A stretch of DNA of 64,000 nt from CAYPTY01 sp964413935 (GCA_964413935.1 CAYPTY010000004.1:102769-166768); one strand, 5' to 3'; shown: positions 35,915-45,488, numbered from the stretch's first letter. The notes: generated by a model from the sequence alone, not told the origin. Translations and numbers: made by a program.

Positions 35915-36451
35915 TTACTTCATGGTAATCGGTACAGCAGCCCAGGTTGTTCCCCATACCAGGTTTAGATGAGCTTTTTCATCTGAAAGGGTATCGAAGT
36001 AAATGGTGAAGCTTTCAGCAGGGGCAGGAAATTCCATAAGGAGTCCTTCAACTCTGGCTACATCCTGAGATTCATCGTACTGGGTTCCCCAGCTCAGTTT
36101 CTTGTTGATGATGAAGGTCCATGCATCATCACCAGGGATGGTGTAGAGAGAATAGGTTCCGGCAGGTACTTCTGCATCACCTACCATTACATCATCAGAG
36201 AAGGTAATGGCAGCAGATTCATTGGCACCGGTTCTCCATACTTTGCCAACGGGCATAAGGGTTGCGGCTTCGCGGCCACGCAGAGATGGTCGGCCATAGG
36301 TAACCTCCACAACAGTGGTTCCGATTGTTTGAGAAACCGAAGCATTTGGTGACGGACGGTTACGGTCATTGTTTCTTTCCTGAGCAGTTGCATCCATTGC
36401 GAAAAAGGCAACGGCGACGAACAGGCTAAGCGAGATAAGACGTGCTTTCAT
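35915..36451 (-). CDS. secreted DUF2911 protein
   Basis: 178 residues with a signal peptide (1-23, ATAQ). The remainder matches DUF2911: ASVSQTIGTTVVEVTYGRPSLRGRE, VWRTGANESAAITF, VPAGTYSLYTIPGDDAWTFIINK and WGTQYDESQDVARVE. The family is periplasmic or secreted, frequent in Bacteroidota, with unknown function. It is 26 bp downstream of the amidohydrolase gene on the same strand, so co-transcription is likely. Confidence 0.9.
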   Translation of the reverse strand: MKARLISLSLFVAVAFFAMDATAQERNNDRNRPSPNASVSQTIGTTVVEVTYGRPSLRGREAATLMPVGKVWRTGANESAAITFSDDVMVGDAEVPAGTYSLYTIPGDDAWTFIINKKLSWGTQYDESQDVARVEGLLMEFPAPAESFTIYFDTLSDEKAHLNLVWGTTWAAVPITMK

Positions 36452-36477
36452 AGTACTAGGTGATTTGTTTGGGTTTG

Positions 36478-37590
36478 TTATTCGGATGGAAACAGGCTTG
36501 GATCAATATCGGGTAGAATCTTCAGGGCATTCTTGTAGTACACTTTCTTCAGTACTTCATCAGGAAGATTCAGTCCATACATTTTCCAGAAAGCATGGCG
36601 TTTCCGGAAATAGTCAAAGTATTCGTCATCGCTTTCCAGTACTCTGAAGTAAGTATGGTATTCTTTTGGTCGGTACGTGTCTTTGCCGAACAGAATGCGG
36701 TCCTGATATTTGATGAAAAACTCACGGGCAAAGCGGGGTTGACGGCCAAGTTCTGCGATTACGGCAGCTATTTCCGTGTACACATTCGGATATTTGTCGA
36801 GATGTTTGCCGAGACGTTCCAGATCGTTGCCCATCCAGCCCAGATGCGCGTTGATGAAAGTGGTATTCGGGTGATTCTCAAACACATTCCACTGCTCCTG
36901 CATCACGGTTTCCCAGTCGGGATAGCGGGTTGAATCGCCGCGGTGACGGGATGGAAACTGAATCATCTCCAGCAAACGCTCATTTTTTTCATCGATGGGA
37001 GCCCAGAATTCAGCCGGTTCACCCGTGTGAATGAGTACCGGTATACCCAGTTCTCCGCATAAATCCCAGACCGGACCAATACGGGGATCATCGGTTCGAA
37101 TGCGCTCCCCGTTATTATCGCTAGTCGTGAGTCCCAGATTCTTAAATATTTTCAGGCCTCTGGCTCCGTTCTCATAATCTTGTCTCAGCTGGGCCACAGC
37201 ATTTTCAGTCCAGTTGGGATCGTCCATGCCGGAGAAATCCACATTGGCAAAAATGATAAAACGATCAGGTGCTGTTTTCCGGGCCGCTTCTTTCATGGCA
37301 AGCAGCTGTTCTCCGGATCGCCCGCTCAGATTGACCAGGACTTTAAGGTTCAGGCTATCCATTTCCCGTACCGTCTGTTCCAGATCCATGGTTGCCATTC
37401 GCCATAAGTGGCTGTGAATGTCAATAAAAGGATATTTGGCTGAAGTAATCTCCTCACCGGGTACCACCAGTGTGGTTCTCGGATTGTAATCCTGGAAGGA
37501 AAGATCTTCAACATCCTGTGCTTCTAAGGTGTTTAAATCAGCACAGAGATAGGTAAGGATAAAGAGAAAAAGGAGGAATGGCTTGTTCAT
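36478..37590 (-). CDS. exported amidohydrolase-family (TIM-barrel metal hydrolase) protein
   Basis: 370 residues from the ATG at 37590, giving a signal peptide (1-24, LEAQ); two upstream in-frame starts add a polar extension. The barrel carries FIDIHSHLWR (HxH metal motif), GLKIFKNLG (strand 4, possible carbamylated Lys or Lys ligand), VLIHTGEPAEFW, INAHLGWMGNDLE and the C-terminal ILFGKDTY (catalytic Asp). This matches the amidohydrolase-2 family of decarboxylases and lactonases. Being exported is unusual for that family but common in this phylum. It precedes the DUF2911 gene by 26 bp. Substrate unknown. Confidence 0.82.
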   Translation of the reverse strand: MNKPFLLFLFILTYLCADLNTLEAQDVEDLSFQDYNPRTTLVVPGEEITSAKYPFIDIHSHLWRMATMDLEQTVREMDSLNLKVLVNLSGRSGEQLLAMKEAARKTAPDRFIIFANVDFSGMDDPNWTENAVAQLRQDYENGARGLKIFKNLGLTTSDNNGERIRTDDPRIGPVWDLCGELGIPVLIHTGEPAEFWAPIDEKNERLLEMIQFPSRHRGDSTRYPDWETVMQEQWNVFENHPNTTFINAHLGWMGNDLERLGKHLDKYPNVYTEIAAVIAELGRQPRFAREFFIKYQDRILFGKDTYRPKEYHTYFRVLESDDEYFDYFRKRHAFWKMYGLNLPDEVLKKVYYKNALKILPDIDPSLFPSE

Positions 37591-37671
37591 AGCCCGTAGT
37601 TCAAAATTCATTAATGGGCTAATATATAAAAGAAAACCCATATCGCGAGTGCAATATGGGTTTGTTAATGA

Positions 37672-38301
37672 TCAGTTTACCTGCTCGGTGTCTTTAAGCA
37701 GGTGTGCAAACTCTTTCTGGAATTTTTTCACCTTCGGGGCAATCACAAAGGAACAGTATCCGGCATTGGGATTATTCTCGAAATAATCCTGATGATAATT
37801 TTCAGCTACGGAGTAATTCCGGATGGGCTCAATTTCGGTCACGATGGGATCTTTCCAAAGATCGGAGGCGTCGGTTCGTTTCAGGGAAGCTTCGGCAATC
37901 TTGCGCTGCTCATCATTGTGGTAAAAAATAACGGAACGGTACTGCGGTCCCACATCTGCACCCTGGCGGTTGAGCGTGGTTGGATTGTGAGTATGCCAGA
38001 AAACCTCAAGCAGGGTTTCATAGTCAATCACATTGGGATCAAAGGTAATTCGGGCAACTTCGGCGTGGCCGGTTTGTCCGCTGGTTACTTCACGGTAGGA
38101 TGGATCTTTCACAAATCCGCCGGCATAACCGGATTTCACATCCATCACACCTTTTACACGTTCGTAGATGGCTTCCACACACCAGAAGCAACCCGCTCCG
38201 AATGTGGCTTGTTCCAGTTTCTTTTCGGTATTCATTGGTTCTTGAGCAGTTAAATTAATGCTGTACAGCACCGCGATGGAGAGTACAATTAAACGTTTCA
38301 T
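37672..38301 (-). CDS. msrA: peptide-methionine (S)-S-oxide reductase, exported form
   Basis: 209 residues from the ATG at 38301; the start further upstream (38400) is unlikely because it buries the signal peptide. A signal peptide (1-19, LTAQ) is followed by the MsrA domain with the catalytic GCFWCVE motif (Cys38), the YAGG loop, GHAEVARI, FWHTHNPTTLNRQGADVGPQYRS and a C-terminal NPNAGYCSFVI (resolving Cys). It reduces methionine-S-sulfoxide in oxidised periplasmic or outer-membrane proteins. No msrB lies nearby. Divergent from the GH97 gene. Confidence 0.95.
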   Translation of the reverse strand: MKRLIVLSIAVLYSINLTAQEPMNTEKKLEQATFGAGCFWCVEAIYERVKGVMDVKSGYAGGFVKDPSYREVTSGQTGHAEVARITFDPNVIDYETLLEVFWHTHNPTTLNRQGADVGPQYRSVIFYHNDEQRKIAEASLKRTDASDLWKDPIVTEIEPIRNYSVAENYHQDYFENNPNAGYCSFVIAPKVKKFQKEFAHLLKDTEQVN

Positions 38302-38383
38302 TATAAATGGGTTAAACTGTGATGATAGGGTCAGGTGATGGTTGTATATCATAACGTCTTGCAATATACTCCAACGCAACGGC

Positions 38384-38399
38384 TGAAAATACGTTTTCA
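38384..38399. promoter_or_regulatory. palindrome upstream of the GH97 gene
   Basis: TGAAAATACGTTTTCA has perfect 6-bp arms (TGAAAA/TTTTCA) and lies 33 bp before the GH97 start codon, in the msrA-GH97 divergent region. It resembles a LacI-type operator with a two-base-longer centre. The regulator is not identified. Confidence 0.3.
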
Positions 38400-38431
38400 T
38401 ACACAGGACTTCCTAACAAAAGGGTCATATC

Positions 38432-40471
38432 ATGCCATTCCGTAAACTGTTTTTTCTTTTATTCCTTTCCTTTCTGATGATGAACTGCAACAATACTCCC
38501 TACGAACTGAACGGAGATAAACACACGCTCAAATCCCCTGACAATGAACTGCTGCTTCAGTTCTGGGTGGATGCAGACGGAAAGCCCATGTATCAGCTTT
38601 TCAAAGGCGACCAAACCGTGATTGAAGCCTCGGCACTGGGTTTTGAGCTGGATGAAATTAACCTTGCTGAAGGCTTTGAGATTGCAGGTACATTCATCTA
38701 TTTAGCCGATGAAACCTGGGAGCAGCCCTGGGGCGAGCAGCGATTCATCCGGGATAAGCATTCGGGTATGCAGGTTGAGCTGAACCTGAAGGATTCAGTT
38801 GTAGGCATGAAACTGAATTTCCGTCTTTATGACGAGGGGCTGGGTTTTCGCTATGAATGGGATGAGAACAGCGGGCTGGCCGATTTCATCGTGAAAAATG
38901 AAAAAACGGAATTTAACCTCCCGGCCGATCACACCGCCTGGTGGATCGAAGCCTATATTCCAAATCGTTACGAGCATTTGTTTACCGAAAGCCCGGTTTC
39001 TGAGATGGATACCGTACATACGCCCCTGACGATGCGCAGTGAGGATGGCCTCTATCTTAGTATTCATGAGGCTGCCCTCACCGACTACTCAGCCATGAGT
39101 ATTATCAATCGCGGAGATAACAAGCTGGAAGCCACCCTTTTCCCATGGATGGATGGTAGCGGGGATAAAGTGCGGGCAAGTGCTCCTTTTGTCTCGCCCT
39201 GGAGAACCATCAAGGTGAGTGAAGATCCCGGCGGATTGTTAACCAATTACATCGACCTGAACCTTAATGAACCCTCAAAAATTGAGGATACTTTCTGGAT
39301 TGAGCCTTCAAAGTATGTGGGCATCTGGTGGGATATGCACCTGGAAACCAAAAGCTGGTCGTCCGGACCAAAGCACGGAGCCACAACCGAATACACCAAA
39401 GAATGGATTGATTTTGCTGCCGAACACGGCTTTGATGGCGTACTGGTTGAAGGATGGAATACCGGCTGGGATGGCGACTGGACCAAAAATGCCAATGCTT
39501 TCAGCTTTACGGAGTCCTATCCGGATTATGACCTTCCTTACCTGACTGAATATGCACAGAGCAAAGGAACGAACATCATCATGCATAACGAGACTTCAAC
39601 CGGCATCGAAAATTATGAAGCCCAGATGGATGAGGCCTATCAGATGTATGAAGATTTAGGTATTCACGCAATTAAGTCAGGATACGTTGGCGATATGATT
39701 CACAACGGGGAATGGCATCACGGGCAGTATATGGTTCGTCACTACCGGAAATCGATTGAAAAGGCAGCGGAACATAAGATCATGCTGGATATTCACGAAC
39801 CCATCAAAGACACCGGCATCCGCAGAACCTGGCCAAATATTATGACCCGTGAAGGAGCACGTGGACAGGAATACCATGCCTGGAGTCCCGATGGTGGAAA
39901 CCCGCCCGACTATATCCCTACCATCGTTTTTACACGTATGCTGAGCGGCCCCTTTGATTACACTCCCGGCGTGCTGGATATCATGATGCATGATAACCGC
40001 AAAGAACGCAGGGCAACCAATCGAATTCGCCATACACAGGCCAAAGAGCTGGCATTGTATGTGGTGATTTATTCACCCATGCATATGGCTGCAGACCTCA
40101 TGAAAAATTATGAGCAGTATGGGGATGCATTCCTGTTCATCAAAGATGTTCCGGTTGACTGGGAAACCACCCGGGTTCTGAATGCAGATATCGGGGACTT
40201 TGTAACCATCGTTCGTAAGGACCGAAACTCGGACGACTGGTATCTGGGGTCTGTTACCAATGAGGAAGCTCGTACCTTGAGCATTGAACTGGACTTTCTA
40301 CAGGCCGGCCGTACCTACACGGCTCAAATGTATGTGGATGGTGAAAAAGCCAGTTACGAGGAAAATCCCTACGATCTGGACATCATCGAGAAAGAAGTCC
40401 GCATGGGTGATGAGCTGAAGCTGAACCTTGCCACCAGTGGTGGTGCTGCAATTCGTTTTGTGGCAAATTAA
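38432..40471 (+). CDS. GH97 alpha-glucosidase-type lipoprotein (SusB-like)
   Basis: 679 residues with a lipoprotein signal (hydrophobic 6-17, Cys19 in MNC). Glycoside hydrolase family 97: an N-terminal beta-sandwich (to about 280), a TIM barrel with WWDMHLETKSW, HGFDGVLVEGWNTGWDGDW, MHNETSTGIENYE, KSGYVGD (Lys415-Asp421), DIHEPIKDTGIRRTWPN (Glu456) and REGARGQEY (Glu474, Glu480), and a C-terminal sandwich. Gly417 stands where retaining members have the Asp nucleophile, and the Glu cluster fits the inverting, SusB-like group (family knowledge, positions inferred by eye). It probably acts on alpha-glucans in the periplasm. No SusCD genes flank it. Confidence 0.92.
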   Translation: MPFRKLFFLLFLSFLMMNCNNTPYELNGDKHTLKSPDNELLLQFWVDADGKPMYQLFKGDQTVIEASALGFELDEINLAEGFEIAGTFIYLADETWEQPWGEQRFIRDKHSGMQVELNLKDSVVGMKLNFRLYDEGLGFRYEWDENSGLADFIVKNEKTEFNLPADHTAWWIEAYIPNRYEHLFTESPVSEMDTVHTPLTMRSEDGLYLSIHEAALTDYSAMSIINRGDNKLEATLFPWMDGSGDKVRASAPFVSPWRTIKVSEDPGGLLTNYIDLNLNEPSKIEDTFWIEPSKYVGIWWDMHLETKSWSSGPKHGATTEYTKEWIDFAAEHGFDGVLVEGWNTGWDGDWTKNANAFSFTESYPDYDLPYLTEYAQSKGTNIIMHNETSTGIENYEAQMDEAYQMYEDLGIHAIKSGYVGDMIHNGEWHHGQYMVRHYRKSIEKAAEHKIMLDIHEPIKDTGIRRTWPNIMTREGARGQEYHAWSPDGGNPPDYIPTIVFTRMLSGPFDYTPGVLDIMMHDNRKERRATNRIRHTQAKELALYVVIYSPMHMAADLMKNYEQYGDAFLFIKDVPVDWETTRVLNADIGDFVTIVRKDRNSDDWYLGSVTNEEARTLSIELDFLQAGRTYTAQMYVDGEKASYEENPYDLDIIEKEVRMGDELKLNLATSGGAAIRFVAN

Positions 40472-40485
40472 TCAAGGACGCAAGT

Positions 40486-41094
40486 TTATCCTGTTTTCTG
40501 TCCTATAAACCTGATGAGACGTGCTGTGCCATTATGATAGCGGCCTTCATTTAATTCCCTCTCCACTTCTTTGAGGAGGATAATTTTGAAGTCTAGGAAA
40601 TCTCTCTGAATCTGTTCTGCTGAAAAAAGCATATCCGGATTTGCAGGTCCGCCTACAGCGGGATTCTGTTCACGCAGGGGTAAATTTTGCTTACTGAATC
40701 CTTCCAGAATAATGAAGCCACCGGTTTTGACCAGCTTTCCGATTTTGTTGTGATAAATAGACAGGAGATCAGCAGGGAAATGAGCAAAGATGAGTGCGGC
40801 TGCATCGAAAGTCTCGGGTTTGAAGTCCATATTTGCGAAGTCGCCTGTTGTGTAGTCAATGGTGACTCCCTGTTTGTCTGCCAACTTGAGTGCTTTTTTC
40901 CGGGCTTCCTTGCTCAGATCGAATGCATGGACTTCATGTCCCAGACTTGCTGCATAAACCGAATTGCGTCCCTCTCCATCGGCAGGAAACAGAATTCTGG
41001 AACCAACAGGATAGGAATTTAATACCTCTCTGAAGAATACATTGGGTTCTGTGCCGTAAGCATATTCATCCGAACGATACCGCTGATCCCACAT
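40486..41094 (-). CDS. class I SAM-dependent methyltransferase
   Basis: 202 residues. MWDQRYRSDEYAYGTEPN is a common opening of small thiol/tellurite-type methyltransferases. Motif I is ILFPADGEGRNSVYAA (acidic Asp-Gly-Glu-Gly-Arg-Asn), motif II HAFDLS, motif III around FDAAALIFAHFP, and VKTGGFIILEGFS after it. The substrate is unknown. Its ATG directly follows the stop codon of the phosphoesterase gene (no gap), so the two form an operon. Confidence 0.85.
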   Translation of the reverse strand: MWDQRYRSDEYAYGTEPNVFFREVLNSYPVGSRILFPADGEGRNSVYAASLGHEVHAFDLSKEARKKALKLADKQGVTIDYTTGDFANMDFKPETFDAAALIFAHFPADLLSIYHNKIGKLVKTGGFIILEGFSKQNLPLREQNPAVGGPANPDMLFSAEQIQRDFLDFKIILLKEVERELNEGRYHNGTARLIRFIGQKTG

Positions 41095-42765
41095 TTATTC
41101 CGTAACCACTCTCATACTGTGATAAGCAGTAAACTCCCGGCCGTAACGGTCTTTGGCTTTAACCTCAATGACATGCCTTCCGGCTGGCCAGTCGCTTCCG
41201 ATTCTGGCTTCCCACAGGTGGGATGAGATACTTGGATTGGGCATTCTGCTGAAAGGATAGGGTTCGTCATTGAATTCGGTATCATCTTCCCAGAACTCGC
41301 GGAACTTGAACTTTCTGAGTGCAGCCTGTCGCTCGGCAATTTTCAGGTAATACGGGTCGTATTTATCCACCTTTTCCATGGTTTCCCACTCCGTTAATCC
41401 CATAATGCGGTAACTCAGTTCAGACTGCTCGCTTCCCATGAAGAAGTTAACGGTGAGGCGGGTGCTGTCGCTGGAGTTGGCAACAATGCCTCTGGGCACA
41501 TGAATATTCATCTGATGGCTTTCGGGGCTACCCGCAACCTTCCAGTCGATGATATATTCGGTGCCGTTAAAAGTGATAAAGGAGTAGCCATTGGGAGTTC
41601 CATCACGCATCATGGTATGCGGTACATCCGTCTCGGTCCGTGCCCCATTCCACCAGCTGCCCGAGGTGGTTCCCACATTGAAATGATGATGGGGTTGCTC
41701 CCGCTGCCAGTCGGATGAGCCTTTGTGGAAGAAGGTGTTATTCTGTGTGTGGGTGTGAGCTGAAATGGAAAGGGAATTCGGAAATTCCTTCAGCAGGTCA
41801 AAGAGTTTTTTCTGGTCACTTTTCCGGAAGGAATCGCCATGCTGAGCCAATGGTATGTGCATGCTGAGTACAATCAGGTCATCTTTTGGAATTGCGCTGA
41901 GGTAATTGCTTACAAAGTCGATCTGATCCGGCCGCAGGCCGCCCACATAATTCCACGAACCGACGGAATCCTCGTGAATTACATCATCCACTACGATAAA
42001 GTGTACATCCCCATAAACAAAAGCGTAGGTAGCCGGACCATACACACGCTCATAAGTATCATCCGAGAGCCTGTCATTGGGTGCCATATAATTGATGTCA
42101 TGATTGCCCAGTACGTTATACCAGGGGATGCCAATCTTGGATACCGCCTGATTAAGAGGTGAGAAATAGTCCAGATTATCACCTACGATGTCGCCCATGG
42201 TCATGCCGAATTCCAGGTCTTTGCGCCCAACCAGTTCAGAGATGACGTCCTCTGCAAGGAAATCAATTTGCTCAAGACTGTAGGGCTGAGGATCGCCAAA
42301 AACAACCATCTTGAATTTACTGTCACCACGGTCGCGGTACAGGGGAAAGTTGATGCTCTCAGGCAGCAGACCTGTGGGTTCAACGCCATCGTAGGTATAA
42401 TTATCAGGGGATCCGTTGGGTTTGTGGATGTAATAAAAGCGGGGAAGGTTGTCTTCATTCACTGGGGTCATCCAGTCGCGGGGCTTGATTACAAAAATGA
42501 TGGCATCATCAGAAACAGGGATGCTGTAGGCTCCGCTTCCGTCGGTCTGTACCAGGTCCACTCCATTGGATACAAAAACGCCCGGTATACCACGTTCTCC
42601 CTCATCCAGTATTCCGTTTTCGTTGGTGTCGTTGAAAACCGTTCCTTTGGCGAGTTCTTCACCGGTTTCGGCTTCCATCGTACTGGGAAGCACATCCGTA
42701 TTTTGGGCAGGTTCACAGGCGGAGATGAGTAAAAGTGCGAGAAAGAAGCAGGCTAAGCGGGTCAT
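41095..42765 (-). CDS. calcineurin-like phosphoesterase lipoprotein
   Basis: 556 residues from the ATG at 42765, giving a lipoprotein signal (lipobox ISAC, Cys17); the frame extends 13 codons further. Order: SdrD-B-like/MetallophosN domain (GTVFNDTNENGILDEGERGIPGV, about 40-120), metallophosphatase core with VFGDPQ, MGDIVGDNLD, NVLGNHD, VLSMHIPL and ISAHTHTQ, then a MetallophosC domain ending in RYGREFTAYHSMRVV. The GDxxGD, GNHD and H-x-H motifs supply the two-metal site. Surface phosphoesterase of unknown substrate; co-transcribed with the methyltransferase downstream. Confidence 0.88.
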   Translation of the reverse strand: MTRLACFFLALLLISACEPAQNTDVLPSTMEAETGEELAKGTVFNDTNENGILDEGERGIPGVFVSNGVDLVQTDGSGAYSIPVSDDAIIFVIKPRDWMTPVNEDNLPRFYYIHKPNGSPDNYTYDGVEPTGLLPESINFPLYRDRGDSKFKMVVFGDPQPYSLEQIDFLAEDVISELVGRKDLEFGMTMGDIVGDNLDYFSPLNQAVSKIGIPWYNVLGNHDINYMAPNDRLSDDTYERVYGPATYAFVYGDVHFIVVDDVIHEDSVGSWNYVGGLRPDQIDFVSNYLSAIPKDDLIVLSMHIPLAQHGDSFRKSDQKKLFDLLKEFPNSLSISAHTHTQNNTFFHKGSSDWQREQPHHHFNVGTTSGSWWNGARTETDVPHTMMRDGTPNGYSFITFNGTEYIIDWKVAGSPESHQMNIHVPRGIVANSSDSTRLTVNFFMGSEQSELSYRIMGLTEWETMEKVDKYDPYYLKIAERQAALRKFKFREFWEDDTEFNDEPYPFSRMPNPSISSHLWEARIGSDWPAGRHVIEVKAKDRYGREFTAYHSMRVVTE

Positions 42766-42845
42766 TGGTAAGGGTTTATTGATCATTAATCGATCAATAA
42801 ACAAAAAAATGGCATCCTGCTGATAAAGGGAATATTAAGGATGCC

Positions 42846-42977
42846 TTACTTTCCGAATTCTTCAAAAAAGGCATTGGCATCCTTCAAATCCTCGAAACCA
42901 CAAATCCGGGAGGTTTCACCAACATCGGAGAAATTCAGGATAGTGCAGCTCTTTAAACAGCAGCAATAAAAAAGCAA
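42846..42977 (-). CDS. possible small Cys-rich protein or coding remnant
   Basis: A 43-codon frame from a TTG at 42977 to TAA reads as coding-like sequence, ending in GFEDLKDANAFFEEFGK and containing CCC and KSC groups. It lies 4 bp after the DUF4440-like lipoprotein stop on the same strand. There is no ATG in this frame; an ATG four bases further upstream (42981) in another frame ends after nine codons, so a one-base indel in the T-run is an alternative explanation. I do not recognise a family. Confidence 0.3.
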   Translation of the reverse strand: MLFYCCCLKSCTILNFSDVGETSRICGFEDLKDANAFFEEFGK

Positions 42978-42981
42978 CTCA

Positions 42982-43443
42982 TTATTCCAGGACCGCTTCA
43001 ACTTTTCCGGAAGCTACTTCTCTCCACAGTTTCCACTTTCCGTCTTTACCTTTTTTCATCAATGCGATGAACGTGTCTTCCAGTATTACAACCTCACCCT
43101 CTTCGTTGGTATAGAAGACATTGCTATAGCCATAATCATAAGCGAGGGTATCATTCAGGACCACGGTCTCTTTAGGATACATCTTGATGCTGTCGTAGGG
43201 GAAAACGCCTCTTTCCTGTCCCAGTCTTCTCATTTCAAGCCAGCCTTCAACAGCAGGACCGGTTGTTTCAGCATCCTCCGCTAATATTGAACGCATATCC
43301 TGATACCTTTTTTCTTTTATTATATTCTGAAACTCAGCGCGAGTTTGCTCAAGTGCTGCAAGTTCTTTTTCGTAATCAATGGTTGATTCCTTTGGCTGGC
43401 ATCCGGTGATGGCCAGAATCAGTATAAAACCCAGTACTCTCAT
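42982..43443 (-). CDS. DUF4440/SnoaL-like lipoprotein
   Basis: 153 residues with a lipoprotein signal (hydrophobic 3-12, lipobox ITGC, Cys15). The body resembles the DUF4440/NTF2-like fold: ALEQTRAEFQNIIKEKRYQDMRSILAED, then GWLEMRRLGQERG, beta strands VVLNDTLAYDYGYSNVFYT, and a C-terminal GKWKLWREVASG. Family members are cone-shaped alpha+beta domains of varied, mostly unknown function. Probably anchored to the membrane. Stands alone apart from the doubtful small frame downstream. Confidence 0.7.
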   Translation of the reverse strand: MRVLGFILILAITGCQPKESTIDYEKELAALEQTRAEFQNIIKEKRYQDMRSILAEDAETTGPAVEGWLEMRRLGQERGVFPYDSIKMYPKETVVLNDTLAYDYGYSNVFYTNEEGEVVILEDTFIALMKKGKDGKWKLWREVASGKVEAVLE

Positions 43444-43575
43444 AGTTTATCCCTTATGTGTAGTTATTTGATGGGGTTCAATTAAATAAATTTCAGGTTT
43501 AATTCAACGAGTTACATTCAGGTTTCCTTACAGAACAGCAGCGGTATCAGGTATTAAGGGAAGCGCAGTTTTGCT

Positions 43576-44445
43576 TTAATGGTCAGGTTCTACATGGATC
43601 AGCACATTCTCAATATTCGAAAAGGTGGTAATCAGATGTTTTTTCAGATTATGCGCGATATCATGCCCCTCTTTAACACTGATATCCGCATCCACAATGA
43701 TATGCAGGTCGATATGGTATTTCATGCCTGATTTGCGGATATAACATTTTTCTGTTTCGATGACGCCCTCAACCTGAGCGGATGCTTTCCTGACTTTTCT
43801 GATCTGCTCATCATATTGGTGTTCATCCATGATTTCGCCTAAAGCGGGTCTGAAAATGAGAAAGCTGTTATAGAGAATGAAGCCGGCTGCAAAAAGGGCA
43901 GCCCAGTCCTCAATATTCTCATAACCTTCACCCAGAAAAATGGAGGCAAGAATTCCGAAAAAGGCAACTATGGAAGTAATGGCATCACTGCGATGATGCC
44001 AGGCATCCGCTTTAAGTGAAGTACTTCCCGTTTGTTTGCTTTTGTGATCCACATATCGAAATGAAGCTTCTTTCCATAGAATGATTCCGCCCAGAACCCA
44101 GAGGGTCCAGCTTTCAGGAGCCTGCTGTGGTGCCTGTATATTGCGAATCGCCTGAACAGCAATAAAAGAAGCAGAGACTACCAGGAACACAACAACGACG
44201 AAGGTTATCAGGGGTTCAATCTTTCCATGGCCGTAAGGGTGGTTCCGGTCAGGCGGCTTCTGTGCAAACCGAATTCCCAGCAGTACCAGAAGTGAGGAAA
44301 AAATATCGGTAGTGGATTCAATGGCGTCTGCAATCAGGGCAAAGGAGTTTCCCAGAATTCCGGCCAAAACTTTGATGATTGCCAGCAGGGTATTTCCTGC
44401 TACGCTGAAAATAGCCGTGCGGATAGCTGTTCGTTCCAGACTCAA
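43576..44445 (-). CDS. cation diffusion facilitator transporter
   Basis: 289 residues: six membrane segments and a C-terminal cytoplasmic ferredoxin-like domain (about 205-289, YHIDLHIIVDADISVKEGHDIAHNLKK). Metal-site motifs are DAIESTTDIFSS in TM2 and DAWHHRSDAITS in TM5. It exports divalent metal (Zn, Mn, Fe or Co) against protons; the metal is not decidable here. The frame starts with TTG at 44445, with TAA five codons before and no nearby ATG, so TTG (or ATT) initiation is likely. A metal-efflux RND operon is present 15 kb away. Confidence 0.92.
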   Translation of the reverse strand: MSLERTAIRTAIFSVAGNTLLAIIKVLAGILGNSFALIADAIESTTDIFSSLLVLLGIRFAQKPPDRNHPYGHGKIEPLITFVVVVFLVVSASFIAVQAIRNIQAPQQAPESWTLWVLGGIILWKEASFRYVDHKSKQTGSTSLKADAWHHRSDAITSIVAFFGILASIFLGEGYENIEDWAALFAAGFILYNSFLIFRPALGEIMDEHQYDEQIRKVRKASAQVEGVIETEKCYIRKSGMKYHIDLHIIVDADISVKEGHDIAHNLKKHLITTFSNIENVLIHVEPDH

Positions 44446-44489
44446 AATAAAGCAGTTTTAGTTGCTCAAAGATACTGAATTGATGCCTG

Positions 44490-45470
44490 TCATTCAGAGT
44501 AGCTGAGATCTATGCATTCTTTCACCCTATCCAGGGTAGCAGACAGCTGCCGACTTAGGGAGTGGGGTACCAAGGGACTCTCCATCTTACCGCGACTCAG
44601 GCATTCGTGGATATGTTCAATTTCATGAACATATCCATTGCCCTGATAAGGGTGCTCAAACACCTGTTCGTGACCATCGTAGGTGCGCAGTGTGATTTTC
44701 TCAGCATGATGAAATCGACTATGAAGCTGTATGCTGCCCTTTGTTCCATAGATAAAGGCTTCAGTTGGGGTATTCATCTCAAAACTGCATTCCAGAATAG
44801 CTTTGCCGCCATCGGGATAATCAAAGAGCATATAGGTTGATGAGTCAGCGCCGGTACTGCTTTTGCGTGCCATAGCCTGGATAGTGCCGGGCTCACCCTT
44901 CAGCAGCAAACTGAGGTATACGGGGTAAAGGCCGATATCAAGCAGGGCTCCGCCGCCAAGTTTTTTGTTGTAAAGTCGTTTTTCCGGATCGAAATCTGCT
45001 TTGAAACCGAAGTCAGCCTTAATGCTGATGATTTCACCGATGTTATCACTTTTAATTAAATCAAGCATATTAAGCGTGGCCGGAATAAAACGGGTCCAGA
45101 TACCCTCCATCAGAAAGAGATTCTTTTCACTGGCATGAGCCATCATCTGCTCTGCATCAAGGCTGTTTAAAGCCAAGGGCTTTTCACACAAAACATGTTT
45201 ACCGCGATTCAGGCAAAGAAGTGTGTGCTCGAGGTGAAGGGAATGCGGAGTAGCGATGTAAATAATATCTACCTCCGGGTCTATTGCCAGCTGCTCATAG
45301 GAAGCATAAAATCGTTCTGCTCCGTATTGACTGCCAAAGCGTTCTGCTTTTTGCAGACTTCGGGAGGCTACCGCCTGAATGCGGCCATTCTTGCTTTGTT
45401 TTATATCGGCTGCAAAAGTGTGGGCTATTTTCCCCAGGCCGAGGATGCCCCATTTTATTTCTTTTTCCAT
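44490..45470 (-). CDS. Gfo/Idh/MocA-family oxidoreductase
   Basis: 326 residues. N-terminal Rossmann domain with GILGLGKIAHTFAADI (GxGxxA type), VDIIYIATPHSLHLEHT, and the family hallmark GKHVLCEKPLALNS (catalytic Lys of EKP). The C-terminal alpha/beta substrate domain includes GGGALLDIGLYPVYLSL with the conserved Asp. Closest in character to trans-dihydrodiol or sugar dehydrogenases. The start lies 18 bp downstream of a tRNA-Leu gene on the same strand. Substrate unknown. Confidence 0.9.
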   Translation of the reverse strand: MEKEIKWGILGLGKIAHTFAADIKQSKNGRIQAVASRSLQKAERFGSQYGAERFYASYEQLAIDPEVDIIYIATPHSLHLEHTLLCLNRGKHVLCEKPLALNSLDAEQMMAHASEKNLFLMEGIWTRFIPATLNMLDLIKSDNIGEIISIKADFGFKADFDPEKRLYNKKLGGGALLDIGLYPVYLSLLLKGEPGTIQAMARKSSTGADSSTYMLFDYPDGGKAILECSFEMNTPTEAFIYGTKGSIQLHSRFHHAEKITLRTYDGHEQVFEHPYQGNGYVHEIEHIHECLSRGKMESPLVPHSLSRQLSATLDRVKECIDLSYSE

Positions 45471-45488
45471 CCCCTAAGATAAGAAAAG

